64,000 bases of DNA. Source: CBDEGU01 sp965238045. GTDB taxonomy: Bacteria; Acidobacteriota; Terriglobia; Bryobacterales; UBA6623. This document shows, piece after piece, positions 8,552 through 17,692 of the stretch (its first letter is position 1; each line of letters begins with the position of its first letter). Where the stretch lies: NCBI GenBank assembly GCA_965238045.1, contig CBDEGU010000012.1:2108001-2172000 (forward strand). The letters are read 5' to 3'. The notes beneath the pieces are model-generated. The model was not told the origin of the DNA. It searched no databases and worked only from the letters and a program-made list of their open reading frames with translations. Both the position numbers and the translations under genes were made by a program.

Positions 8552-8648
8552 CAGTAAGCGGTCCCGCCACAAAACCAAAACCACGATCATAGCCCCAGCA
8601 AGAAATCACCGGCAAAGCCAGCCACCGGCCACGACTTACTCTACTCAA

Positions 8649-9749
8649 TCACCCAGCATCACCCGCTGTTCCCCGCCTATCCCCCCACGCCGGGTACCCC
8701 GCAATGCCCTTCGCGTGCAGCACCGCCGATACCACGGCCTGCGCCACCACCTCCGCCGCCAGCGCTCCGGCGTAGCCTAGCAAACGTCCATCGACCCTCT
8801 GGCCGCCCGTTCCCAGCGCAAAGATCGTATCGCCGTCGAACGGCATATGCGCGGGCCGGATGGCGCGGGCCAAACCGTCATGCGCCATCTGGGCAACCTT
8901 CGTTGCCTGGGCCTGCGTCCAATCCACATTCGCCGCCACGACCCCGATCGTAGTGTTCTCCCCGGGCTTTCCTCCATCGAATGTCTCCCCATCGAAAGGA
9001 TCACCGCCGCGGATTCTCGCCATCGAGTCGGCCAGTGATTGTCCATCCTCGCTGCGGGCGCCGGCCAGGATCTCGCCGCTCTCGGGATCGGTCACATCGC
9101 CGATCGCATTGACCGCCACCAGGGCGCCAATCACCAGCCCTCCGGGCAGTTTCAGCGAGGCCATGCCGAGCCCGCCTTTCATCGCCCGCCGGGCGCCGAA
9201 CATTTTCCCGACCGTCGCTCCCGCTCCCGCGCCCACATTGCCTTGTTCTCGCGAGCTTGCCCGCGCCGACTTCGCCGCCCGGTAGCCCGACTTCGCATCG
9301 GGACGAATCTTGCCGTCGCCGACGCCAAGATCAAACAGAATCGCCGCCGGAACAATCGGTACCACACCGGCGCTGGTTCGAAAGCCCGCGTCTTCCTCTT
9401 CGAGGTAGCGCATCACTCCATCGGCCGCGGCCAGACCGTAGGCGCTGCCACCCGCCAGGACCACCCCATGCACTTCTTGCACCGACATCTCCGGCCGCAG
9501 CAGATCCGTCTCGCGGGTGCCCGGTCCGCCGCCGCGCACATCCACGCCCGCCACCGCGCCTTGCTTGGCGAGAACTACCGTACAGCCGGTCGGCCTTTTC
9601 CTGTGCGTGAAGTGGCCGACTTGCAATCCGGGCACGTCGGTCAGAAAACCACTCGGGCGTCGTTTCGGTTCCGAAGCTGCCATACCGCCTAGAGGATACA
9701 CCGCCGGCGCGGCGGCAAGAAAATTCCGGCGAGAAGGAAGTCGATGCAT
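8649..9749 (-). CDS. P1 family (DmpA-like, S58) peptidase, Tat-exported
   Basis: A 366-residue member of the N-terminal-nucleophile S58 family, which includes D-aminopeptidase DmpA and beta-peptidyl aminopeptidases. Family landmarks are ITDVPGLQVGH-like (LTDVPGLQVGHFTH), GCTVVLA, VVLAGGSAYGLAAADGVM, QGNVGAGAGATVGK and ALVAVNAIGDV. The ATG at 9747-9749 is chosen because it starts a twin-arginine signal (SRRNFLAAAPAVYPLGG); the frame continues upstream but without support. An exported aminopeptidase is likely. The autocleavage residue could not be fixed by eye. Confidence 0.85.
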   Translation of the reverse strand: MHRLPSRRNFLAAAPAVYPLGGMAASEPKRRPSGFLTDVPGLQVGHFTHRKRPTGCTVVLAKQGAVAGVDVRGGGPGTRETDLLRPEMSVQEVHGVVLAGGSAYGLAAADGVMRYLEEEDAGFRTSAGVVPIVPAAILFDLGVGDGKIRPDAKSGYRAAKSARASSREQGNVGAGAGATVGKMFGARRAMKGGLGMASLKLPGGLVIGALVAVNAIGDVTDPESGEILAGARSEDGQSLADSMARIRGGDPFDGETFDGGKPGENTTIGVVAANVDWTQAQATKVAQMAHDGLARAIRPAHMPFDGDTIFALGTGGQRVDGRLLGYAGALAAEVVAQAVVSAVLHAKGIAGYPAWGDRRGTAGDAG

Positions 9750-9954
9750 GGCCCCATTGTCGGGGATGGCCCCATCATGCTGCATGGCCGGCAGGAAGCT
9801 GGAAGGTTTCGATCGGCTCTCGGAAGCGGGAGCGACGCCGAGACTGGCGGGGGGATGCGGGGATTCCGCGGATTCGCTCCGGCCTCGCGACCCCGCGGCC
9901 ACATCGATTTTTCCGCTGGCATGAGGACAATGCCTTCAAGGAAGAGTATTGGGG

Positions 9955-11958
9955 CTAAGTCAGATACGTGTAATCGTCGAGGGCCAGCGAGATGGTTGCC
10001 AGCACTTCGTGCTCGTCGTCGCCCGTGATCAGGTTCTCGGCCTTGCGCTCGGAGAGTTGCTGGGCCACCGCCTCGCGCAGCTCATCGGTTTCGTGGCCGG
10101 TGTATTCGAGCACTTCGCGAACCGAGTCCCCGCGGATAAGCTTCTCGATCGTGGCCTCTCCATCCTCGCTGACAACGACGCTGGCTTCGGTCACGACGCC
10201 GAACAGGTTGTGCAGGTCGCCGAGCGTCTCCTGATAGGCCCCCAGCAGGAGAAACCCTATGTAATACGGTTCGCCGGGCCGGAAAGCGTGCAGTTCCAGC
10301 GCGTCTTTATCGTCCTTGACATCGACGAAACTGTCGACCGCTCCCATCGAATCACAGGTAATGTCGCAGAGCACTCCGCGTTCGCTTGGCAACTCGTCGA
10401 GCCGGTGGATCGGCATGATCGGGAAAAGCTGATCGAACGCCCAGAAGTCGGGCAGCGACTGGAACATCGAGAAATTACAGACGTACTTCGACGAGAGCAA
10501 TTTGTCAAGATCGTCGAACTCCTCGGGCCGCTGCTTGAGGGCACGAGAGAGTTTTGCGGCCTGACGGCAAATTTTCCAGAACAGCCACTCGCCCTTGGCC
10601 TTGTCCTCCAGGCTAAGATAGCCCAACTCGAACAGTGCGTTCAGGTCCTCACGATGCTGAATCGCGTCGTGATAGTATTCGCGGAAGTTCTTGGCGCGCA
10701 TGTCGCGGGCCAGTTCGATCAGCTCGGCCACCGGCTCGGCGTCCGACGCCAGAGTATCGAGATCATAGTGGCCCAGCGACCCCGGCGCGATGACTTTCTT
10801 GACATCCGAGACCAGTACCGAGTGGTAGCTGACCATCGCCCGCCCGCTCTCGCTGACGATCACCGGTTCCGGGACCTCTTCGCTGTCACAGACCTCCTTG
10901 ACCGCATAGATGACGTCGTTGGCGAACTCCTCGAGCGAGTAGTTGACCGAGAATTCCGAAGCGGTCTTGCTGCCATCGTAGTCCACGCCCAGCCCGCCGC
11001 CGACGTTGAGGTACTCGATCTCGAATCCCATCTTGCGGACCTTGGCGTAAACCCGCGCCGCCTCTTTCACTGCCTGCTTCACCCGTTTGATGTTGGTGAT
11101 CTGCGAACCGATGTGAAAGTGAAGCATCTTGAGCAGCGACGTCTGGCCGCGGCCGCGCAGCATCTCCAGCGTATTGACCAGCGCGATCGTGCTCATGCCG
11201 AACTTGGCGAATTCTCCGCCGGAATCTTCCCACTTGCCGCTGCCCCGCGCGTAGAGCTTGACGCGGATTCCCATGTTCGGCTCCAGCCCCAGCTTCTCGC
11301 CCAGATCGAGACTCAGTCTCATATCGTCGGGGTCCTCGACCACGATCACGGTCTTCTTGCCGATTTTCTCCGCCAAGATCGCCGCGCGCAGGTAAATATC
11401 GTCCTTCCAGCCGTTGCAGACGATCAGAGCCTCCCGGGTGAGGGGCATGGCGAGCGCGGAGACCAGCTCGGCCTTGCTGCCCACTTCCAGGCCATAATCG
11501 AAGCGCGAACCCGCTTCCACCAGCCGCTCAATCACCGCGGATTTCTGATTCACCTTGACCGGGTAGACGGCCATGTGGCTGCCGCCGTACTCGAACATCC
11601 GCATCGATCCACGGAACGCCTCATGCAGCGCGCCGAGCCGCTCGTCGAGCATTTGGGGAAACCGCAGCAGGAACGGCGTCGGCTGCTTCTGCTTCACCAG
11701 TTCTTGCACAATCTCGTAAAGGTCGATCGGCGGGCCCGGATGCTTCCAGGGCGTGACCGTCAAATGACCCCGCTCATTGATGCCGAAATAACGAAAACCC
11801 CAGTTTTCGACTCCGTAGATTTTCGACACCATCTCGATGACGCTCGATCGCGCTTTCGAGGTCAGCACTTCGTAGGGACTAGCGGCCATAATTTGGGGTG
11901 CACACTCTGGACCGGCAATCTCACGCTCTGGGCCGGCAAGCAGTAATACGTTCATCAT
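9955..11958 (-). CDS. speA: biosynthetic arginine decarboxylase (SpeA-type)
   Basis: A 667-residue PLP enzyme converting arginine to agmatine, the first step of a polyamine route. The PLP lysine is K135 in YPVKVNQ; LEVGSKAEL, LHFHIGSQ, LNVGGGLGVDYDG and CDSMGAVDSF (substrate/dimer-interface) occur in family order, and length fits the 630-660-residue SpeA enzymes. The start at 11958 has AGGGA seven bases upstream; a shorter start at MAASPYEVL (11889) agrees better with some homologues. Longer upstream frames run into repeat family B. A large plus-strand open frame here is only its antisense shadow. Confidence 0.93.
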   Translation of the reverse strand: MMNVLLLAGPEREIAGPECAPQIMAASPYEVLTSKARSSVIEMVSKIYGVENWGFRYFGINERGHLTVTPWKHPGPPIDLYEIVQELVKQKQPTPFLLRFPQMLDERLGALHEAFRGSMRMFEYGGSHMAVYPVKVNQKSAVIERLVEAGSRFDYGLEVGSKAELVSALAMPLTREALIVCNGWKDDIYLRAAILAEKIGKKTVIVVEDPDDMRLSLDLGEKLGLEPNMGIRVKLYARGSGKWEDSGGEFAKFGMSTIALVNTLEMLRGRGQTSLLKMLHFHIGSQITNIKRVKQAVKEAARVYAKVRKMGFEIEYLNVGGGLGVDYDGSKTASEFSVNYSLEEFANDVIYAVKEVCDSEEVPEPVIVSESGRAMVSYHSVLVSDVKKVIAPGSLGHYDLDTLASDAEPVAELIELARDMRAKNFREYYHDAIQHREDLNALFELGYLSLEDKAKGEWLFWKICRQAAKLSRALKQRPEEFDDLDKLLSSKYVCNFSMFQSLPDFWAFDQLFPIMPIHRLDELPSERGVLCDITCDSMGAVDSFVDVKDDKDALELHAFRPGEPYYIGFLLLGAYQETLGDLHNLFGVVTEASVVVSEDGEATIEKLIRGDSVREVLEYTGHETDELREAVAQQLSERKAENLITGDDEHEVLATISLALDDYTYLT

Positions 11959-12040
11959 ATCCGAATCCCTGGCGCGCAACCCCAGCCAGAGACGCCGAAA
12001 CCACCGCCAAAAGAAACCCGCGAGCGGCGCCTGCCCGCCA

Positions 12041-12151
12041 GGAAGGCGTGAAAAAATCGGGACCGCCACAAGCGCTGGCGAAATACTCTCTGATTCGCAA
12101 GTACTTGACTGATGCGCGGCTGGCTCCCCCAGCATTTTTTTCACACCTGCC
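12041..12151. repeat. MITE-like repeat family B, copy 2
   Basis: A 111-base copy of the element at 8442-8551, same orientation, sharing GTGAAAAAATCGGGAC, ACAAGCGCTGGCGAAA, CTCTCT, ATTCGC and CCCAGCATTTTTT. Its outer arms have diverged more than those of copy 1. It occupies the gap between divergent speA and the 2-hydroxyacid dehydrogenase, so it may influence both promoters. Confidence 0.75.
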
Positions 12152-12201
12152 AGCAGCCCAAATCACCTATAGTATGTAGTCCCGCCCGCCGCGATCACGC
12201 C

Positions 12202-13179
12202 ATGAACACAAACAAACCCGTCCTGCTTGTTTGCGGAACACCGCCCGAGGAGTGGTTCGATCTCATCGCCCCGGCCGCCGGCCATGTCGAGATTCGCCGC
12301 GCTGGCACTACGGAAGAAACAGAGGCCATGCTGGGGGAAGCGGAAATCGTCTTGGCCTGGGAAAAAGGGGCGCGCTGGATTCAAGAACATTTCGCCAAAG
12401 CCGCCAAATTGAAGTGGGTGCAAACCAGCTCCGCCGGACTCGAACGCATCCTCTTCCCCGCCCTCATCGAAAGCCCCGTCGTGCTCACCAACGGTCGCGG
12501 CCTCTACGCCTCGGCGCTGGCCGAGTTCGTGATGTTCTCGGTTCTCTTCTTCACGAAAAATTTCCGCCGGCTCGAGCGCAACCGTCCCGAACGTATCTGG
12601 GACCATTTCGTCGGGAGGGAGGTCCGCGGGCAGATGCTCGTCATCGTCGGCTACGGAGGCACGGGCCGCGCCACGGCGAAGCTGGCCCGCGCCTTTGGCA
12701 TGAAGGTGCTGGCGGTGAAGCGAAACACGAGCGTCGTCGAGGGTTCGCAATGGGTCGATGAGATCTTTGCGCTGGAGCGCTGGCACAATGCGCTGAAGGT
12801 TGCCGACTTTGTGGTCAACGCACTGCCGCTGACCCCGGCGACGACGGGCATGTTCGGCGAGGAAGAATTCCGCGCCATGAAAACCTCCCCCGTCTACATC
12901 AATGTCGGCCGCGGAAAGACGACCCAAGAGGCGGTACTGATCGAGGCGCTCAAGCAGGGCTGGATCGCCGGCGCGGGACTCGATGTTTTCGAAAACGAAC
13001 CACTAGAGCCCGAAAGCGAGCTGTGGGATCTGCCCGGCGTGATCCTCTCGCCGCACTGTACCGATATCACGCCGGCCTATCACACCGAGTCGGCGGACCT
13101 GCTGCGCGAAAACATCCAGCGCTACGTCCGCGGCGAAACGCGACGCAACCTGGTCGAAGACAAACGCCGCGGCTACTAG
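12202..13179 (+). CDS. D-2-hydroxyacid dehydrogenase (NAD(P)-binding)
   Basis: A 325-residue dehydrogenase of the D-isomer-specific 2-hydroxyacid family, similar in layout to glyoxylate/hydroxypyruvate reductases. The nucleotide-binding motif is GYGGTGRA near residue 155, followed by INVGRG, AGLDVFENEPL and SPHCTDIT, where the histidine is the expected acid/base residue. Start ATG 12202 gives the normal N-terminal strand KPVLLVCG. It reduces a 2-oxo acid such as glyoxylate or hydroxypyruvate; the substrate is not fixed by the sequence. Confidence 0.87.
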   Translation: MNTNKPVLLVCGTPPEEWFDLIAPAAGHVEIRRAGTTEETEAMLGEAEIVLAWEKGARWIQEHFAKAAKLKWVQTSSAGLERILFPALIESPVVLTNGRGLYASALAEFVMFSVLFFTKNFRRLERNRPERIWDHFVGREVRGQMLVIVGYGGTGRATAKLARAFGMKVLAVKRNTSVVEGSQWVDEIFALERWHNALKVADFVVNALPLTPATTGMFGEEEFRAMKTSPVYINVGRGKTTQEAVLIEALKQGWIAGAGLDVFENEPLEPESELWDLPGVILSPHCTDITPAYHTESADLLRENIQRYVRGETRRNLVEDKRRGY

Positions 13180-13213
13180 CGAAACGCCGAGGCTCCTGAC
13201 TGGGCGAGCCCCC

Positions 13214-14248
13214 CTACCGCTGCACCCGCCCCGACCCGCCGCCCTTCATCAGCCCCTCGACTTCCTCCACCGAAAACCGGTTGTAATCACCCGGCACCGA
13301 ATGCTTCAAGCACGAAGCGGCCACGGCGAACTCGAGCGCCTGTTGAGGGTCGTCCGGGTAGGTGATCAGCCCGTAGATCAGCCCGCCGGAGAAGGAGTCC
13401 CCGCCCCCGACGCGGTCGACAATATGCGTGATCTGATACTTGCGGCTGCGGTGGAAGTTTTCGCGGTCGCTCAGCACCGCTGACCATCCGTTGTGCGAGG
13501 CGCTGACCGATTCCCGCAGCGTGATCGCCAGCACTTTCATGTCCGGAAACTCGCCCAGCACCTTGTCCGATAGCGCCTTGTACTTGCCCGCGTCCAGCTT
13601 GCCGGACTCCACGTCCACGTCGAGTGAAATCCCCAGCGACTTCTGGCAGTCTTCTTCGTTGGCGATGCCGATATCGACATATTGAACCAGCTCGCGCATC
13701 ACTTCCTGGGCTGTCTTGCCGTAGTTCCAGAGATTCTTGCGATAGTTGAAATCGCATGAAACCGTCACGCCTTTCTCGCGCGCTTTCCGGACGGCTTCCA
13801 GCGAAAGATCGGCGGCGCTCTGCGAGAGCGCCGGCGTAATCCCGGTGATGTGAAACCACGTCGCATCCGAAAAAACCGCGTCCCAGTCGATTGATCCCGG
13901 CTTGGCGATCGCGACCGCCGCCCCGTCGCGGTCATAGGTCACCCTCGACGGACGCTGGTTCGCCCCCGGCTCGAGGTAGTAGACGCCCATCCTTCCCGGA
14001 CCGCGAACAATGTGACTCGTATCGATGCCGAAGCGCCGCAACTCGGCGACGCAAGCCCCGGCGACCGGATGCTTCGACGGCAGCACGGTCACATACGAGG
14101 TCGGCAAACCGTAATTCGCGGTCGAGACCGCCACATTCGCCTCGCCGCCGCCAAAGGTGGCCACGAACATCCCCGACTGCATCGGCCGCTCGAAGTTCGG
14201 CGGCGCCAGCCGCAACATGATTTCGCCAAACGTAACTACTTTCGCCAT
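13214..14248 (-). CDS. kdgK: 2-keto-3-deoxygluconate kinase-like PfkB sugar kinase
   Basis: A 344-residue ribokinase/PfkB-family kinase. VTFGEIMLRLAPP opens the protein, GGGEANVAV is the substrate-binding segment near residue 33-41, and GGGDSFSGGL (281-290) holds the catalytic aspartate D284 and anion hole. The N-terminal wording is characteristic of 2-dehydro-3-deoxygluconokinases, so KDG phosphorylation in sugar-acid catabolism is the best guess. GGAAAGGAC directly upstream of ATG supports the start. No KDPG aldolase gene adjoins it, so another sugar is possible. Confidence 0.82.
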   Translation of the reverse strand: MAKVVTFGEIMLRLAPPNFERPMQSGMFVATFGGGEANVAVSTANYGLPTSYVTVLPSKHPVAGACVAELRRFGIDTSHIVRGPGRMGVYYLEPGANQRPSRVTYDRDGAAVAIAKPGSIDWDAVFSDATWFHITGITPALSQSAADLSLEAVRKAREKGVTVSCDFNYRKNLWNYGKTAQEVMRELVQYVDIGIANEEDCQKSLGISLDVDVESGKLDAGKYKALSDKVLGEFPDMKVLAITLRESVSASHNGWSAVLSDRENFHRSRKYQITHIVDRVGGGDSFSGGLIYGLITYPDDPQQALEFAVAASCLKHSVPGDYNRFSVEEVEGLMKGGGSGRVQR

Positions 14249-14335
14249 GTCCTTTCCTTCGCTGGATCTTCCCTATTCCCTATTCTAAGACGCCTTCTAA
14301 GATGCCCCCCGGGGACGATCAGCGGGCCAGCACAA

Positions 14336-15460
14336 TCAGCCCGGCAGATTCTCCCGGAAGAACCGCAGCCAGTTGCCGTGGAAGATCGCGTCAATATCGC
14401 CGTCGCTGAAACCGTGATCCGAAAGCAGCGGCGCCAGCTTGTGGAGGTCCGCGATCGTCTCCAGCTCTTGCGGCGATTGCTCGGTCCCGAAACCGCCGTC
14501 CAGGTCGCTCCCAATGCCGACATGCTTCGTATTGCCGGCAAGCTGGCACATGCGATCGATGTGTTGGACCAGATCCTCGAGCGAGCATCTCGCATTGTCC
14601 GTCGCGCCGCGCTTCCAGCCTTGCTTGGTCATCCAGGAATCGCAGACCACGCCGATCACGCCTTGGCGCTCGATCACCTGCTTGATCTGCTCGTCGGAAA
14701 TCTGCCGGTCATGCGGGACCAAAGCGCGGCAATTGCCGTGGCTGATGAAGACCGGCCTTTCGTAAATTTCCAGCGCCTCGGCAAACGCCCGGTCGGCGGT
14801 GTGCACCAGATCAAGCACCATGCCCAGGCGGTCGAATTCGGCGACCAGCGCGCGGCCCGCGGCGCTGAGCGGTCCGTCGCCGCCCGTCCCCATGGCATAG
14901 GCGCTCGGCCCGTAGTGGGCCAGGCAGGCCGTGCGCAGTCCCTGATCGAACCACCACCCGGCTTGCGAGGGATCGACGATCGGGTCCGTGCCTTCCATGC
15001 TGAGGATGTAACCGATCGGCGCCGACTCGGGACTCGTCTGCCACAGCGACCACACCTCATCGAGCGTCGCCCGGTCGCGAATCATTCGCATGTGGCCCTG
15101 TTGTTCGAGCAGCTTGTAGTAGGCCATCTGCGCCTGAGCGGCCGCGCAACAAATCGTCTGATTCGAGTAGTCCAGATCCTCGCGAAGAATCACGTCCCCA
15201 TGCCCGCGCCCGGCCACCGTGCCGATATTGGGATCGTCATCGGGCAGATCCTTGGGCATCGCCCGCGAGAGAACGGTCGCCAAACAAATCCCCACGCCGC
15301 TCCGCCGCATCTCCGGCAAACTGGTCGTGCACCGTGCGCGGCCCTTGCCCGTCATCCCCTGCTCACTGGCGCGCAGCTCCTCGATCGAAAGCAACTGGTC
15401 CCGGTCGAACGAAAGAGCGTTCCAGGCGATATCAAGATGGGCGTCGATCACAAGTCTCAT
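14336..15460 (-). CDS. membrane dipeptidase family (M19, renal-dipeptidase-like)
   Basis: A 374-residue zinc dipeptidase of family M19. Metal-site segments appear in order: VIDAHLDIAWN (HxD), SMEGTDP, DLVHTADRAF, ISHGNCRAL and GIGSDLDGG. The family normally has DGHNDL and SHSN; the changes here (DAHLD, SHGN) keep the ligand residues. No signal peptide is evident, so a cytosolic dipeptidase or related amidohydrolase is likely. It lies 87 bases upstream of the sugar kinase on the same strand and may be co-transcribed with it. Confidence 0.85.
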   Translation of the reverse strand: MRLVIDAHLDIAWNALSFDRDQLLSIEELRASEQGMTGKGRARCTTSLPEMRRSGVGICLATVLSRAMPKDLPDDDPNIGTVAGRGHGDVILREDLDYSNQTICCAAAQAQMAYYKLLEQQGHMRMIRDRATLDEVWSLWQTSPESAPIGYILSMEGTDPIVDPSQAGWWFDQGLRTACLAHYGPSAYAMGTGGDGPLSAAGRALVAEFDRLGMVLDLVHTADRAFAEALEIYERPVFISHGNCRALVPHDRQISDEQIKQVIERQGVIGVVCDSWMTKQGWKRGATDNARCSLEDLVQHIDRMCQLAGNTKHVGIGSDLDGGFGTEQSPQELETIADLHKLAPLLSDHGFSDGDIDAIFHGNWLRFFRENLPG

Positions 15461-15684
15461 GAAGGCTTTTCCAATGCGGGCAGGCGAGGTTCGCGGGCGC
15501 GCCGATGGACCCAGCAGCGCCCAGATCCAAGAATCAATACGGGAATCAATCCAAAGACCAAACGTTCAACTCTACCAAATCAGCCAAGACGGCTATCAGG
15601 GAAGAAACCGGCAGACAGCAACTGCGCTATCGGCGAAACGAAGATCCAAGCTCGCAACTCACGCCGCCAAGCAGAAACGAAAGT
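15461..15684. other. intergenic gap, nothing recognised
   Basis: The 224 bases between the dipeptidase start and the Fic gene end show no gene, repeat or hairpin that I can support. Confidence 0.4.
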
Positions 15685-16872
15685 CTAAGCAGGCTCAGCA
15701 TCGTCGGGCTGAGTTACATTCTCGTAGGTTACATGCAATATGAGAACACAATAGTACGTTGCGGGCCGCGTACCTTCTAGTCGCTTCACAATCCCCGCAC
15801 TCTCAAGCTTCTTGAGATCAGACTTAGCTGTCGGGTAGGATACACCGCATTGCCGTTGAACGCTCTTGACGGTAACTACCTGGCTACTGAACAGATGATC
15901 CACCAATCCTGCGAGCCTGACGCTTCCGCCCTTTACACTCTTGAGCCGCTCATGGAAGTCGCGATACAGCGCCATCAGCTTGTCGCACCGGCGCTCCGTG
16001 TCCAAGGCTTGAGCGATGACGCCATCCAAACAGAATTCTATCCACCGCTCCCAACGACCATGAGTGCTCACTCCCAGCAGCAGATCCATGTACTCGGTCT
16101 TTCTCCTCTCGAAAAAAGCGCTCATGTACAGCCATTGGCTCGACAGATCGCACCATTCAGCAATCGTTAGGGCAAGCAGAAGCCTCCCAACCCGCCCGTT
16201 TCCATCCGCGAACGGATGTATCGTCTCAAACTGATAGTGCGCCAGGAATGCTCTCACAAGCGGATCGAAATCACTGTCTTCGGCATGCAGGTATTTTTCA
16301 AAGTCGTCGAGGGTTGCGCCCAAGTACTGGGGTGGCGGTGGCACGAATCTGGCTGGCTTGCCGATCTGGTTTTGGATTGTTCTGAACTCGCCAGGCCTCT
16401 GTCCAGAACCCCTTACGCCATCCATCAGAATGCCGTGGAGTTCCCTCATCAGCCGTAGCGAGAGAGGCAGATCCGTCTCGCCATCCAGCTTAAGCCTGAG
16501 TGCGCGCCCGTAGTTAAAAACCTCACGGTAGGCGTTGGCCGGATCAGTATCTGAAACAGGGTACCGCGGGTCCGCCTGAAACAGAGCCTGCTGTTGGGGA
16601 TCGGTGATCGTCCCCTCGAGCTTCGAAGACAACTGGGCCTCCCGCCGCTGGAGCGGCGTGAGAATAATTTCGGGATTCGGCAAGTGCTTCCCCGTCCCAT
16701 CCAGGCTCGCCAGGCGCGTTCTCGCCTCCAGCAACTTCGGCCACAAGCGCACCGGCCACTCCCAATCTGGGGGCAGAGGATTTGGCAGGAAGGCGTACAA
16801 TGTGTCCGGGTGGTCGCTGGAAGTGCGAACCAGTCGCCCCGGTGCCGAGTCAGTGAATTCATCTCTGTCCAT
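15685..16872 (-). CDS. Fic domain protein with N-terminal inhibitory motif and C-terminal winged helix
   Basis: A 395-residue protein. The Fic signature HPFADGNGRVGR is complete at residues 219-230, so AMP (or other NMP) transfer to a target hydroxyl is expected. An inhibitory motif of form S-x3-E-G (SSKLEG, S82-E86-G87) precedes it, as in Fic proteins that hold themselves inactive. The C-terminal 90 residues resemble a helix-turn-helix domain (VTVKSVQRQCGVSYPTAKSDLKKL) as in Fic/DOC regulators. The start is chosen from AGGAG upstream of ATG 16870-16872. No separate antitoxin gene adjoins, fitting an intramolecularly controlled protein. Confidence 0.88.
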   Translation of the reverse strand: MDRDEFTDSAPGRLVRTSSDHPDTLYAFLPNPLPPDWEWPVRLWPKLLEARTRLASLDGTGKHLPNPEIILTPLQRREAQLSSKLEGTITDPQQQALFQADPRYPVSDTDPANAYREVFNYGRALRLKLDGETDLPLSLRLMRELHGILMDGVRGSGQRPGEFRTIQNQIGKPARFVPPPPQYLGATLDDFEKYLHAEDSDFDPLVRAFLAHYQFETIHPFADGNGRVGRLLLALTIAEWCDLSSQWLYMSAFFERRKTEYMDLLLGVSTHGRWERWIEFCLDGVIAQALDTERRCDKLMALYRDFHERLKSVKGGSVRLAGLVDHLFSSQVVTVKSVQRQCGVSYPTAKSDLKKLESAGIVKRLEGTRPATYYCVLILHVTYENVTQPDDAEPA

Positions 16873-17047
16873 TTGCTCCTGGTCCGCAAAAAGTATAGAA
16901 GACAATTTCACTATAGCAATATCCGTTAAAATAATCAATGAAAAATTTTAACTGATTCTTACATCGTTGGTGTCTACCCAAGCTCACTCTTTAATAGGAC
17001 CAGGCTGAGATCCGCCAGCAGGACAAGAAAAGACTACCCACCACACC

Positions 17048-17692
17048 TCACTCCCCCCAGCCAAGCCGCCCGCCCGTCAGACCCTCCACCCGTTCCTCGG
17101 GCAAAACATCGATCAGCAAACGCGCCAGACGCCGCAACCGGTCCGCCGGACTGCCAAGCGATACCACTTGGCTGAGCTGCTTGCAGTGCCGCTTCTGTGA
17201 CTCGGCCCAGGATTCGGCGACGATGTGGTCGGCGAGCAGTTCGATCATTTCTTTTTCGCTGAGCTTGGTGCGCAGGCTCCTGAGCGTGGCGGCATGCTCG
17301 TCGGCGATGCGGCTGTTGACTTCATCCAGACACAGATGCTGCAAACGGCGATGCCAGTCATCGAGACAGATCGCGAACGATTCGGCCTCCGCGCTCGCCA
17401 GAGCGCCTCGCGGTGTCTGGTAGAGAACGAACCGGCTCCGCAAAATCGCCGGAAACGTCATGCCCGTCAGAGCGACGACCCACAGGTTGCTTTCCACATG
17501 CAGGGCGTAGCGCAGAAAAGCGTACACCAGACAGGCCGAGGCCGCGTTGAGCAGGACCAGCGCGCCCACGTAGCGGTTCGCGATATGGCGCAGACTCCCC
17601 GCCCCCAGGGTCCTAAGCAGCTCGAGCAGGGCCAGCGAGGCCCCACCGGCGGCACAGAGCAAGAAGGCCACGATGATGTCCGCGCCAGTCAT
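17048..17692 (-). CDS. membrane protein with helical cytoplasmic domain, unknown function
   Basis: A 214-residue protein with three hydrophobic segments in the first 85 residues (IIVAFLLCAAGGASLALLELL, YVGALVLLNAASACLVYAFL, LWVVALTGMTFPAIL) followed by a charged, helical C-terminal domain rich in Arg, Glu and His. I do not recognise a family. It is 21 bases downstream of a 67-residue frame on the same strand, so the pair may be one operon or one gene split by a frameshift. It lies at the edge of a gene-poor stretch. Confidence 0.6.
   Translation of the reverse strand: MTGADIIVAFLLCAAGGASLALLELLRTLGAGSLRHIANRYVGALVLLNAASACLVYAFLRYALHVESNLWVVALTGMTFPAILRSRFVLYQTPRGALASAEAESFAICLDDWHRRLQHLCLDEVNSRIADEHAATLRSLRTKLSEKEMIELLADHIVAESWAESQKRHCKQLSQVVSLGSPADRLRRLARLLIDVLPEERVEGLTGGRLGWGE

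Noticed and set aside
9949..11946. 665-codon open frame on the plus strand
   Set aside because: It is the antisense of arginine decarboxylase, whose motifs are unmistakable on the minus strand; the plus translation has no domain.
14012..15688. 558-codon plus-strand frame
   Set aside because: Antisense of the sugar kinase and dipeptidase genes; crosses two genes with clear motifs.
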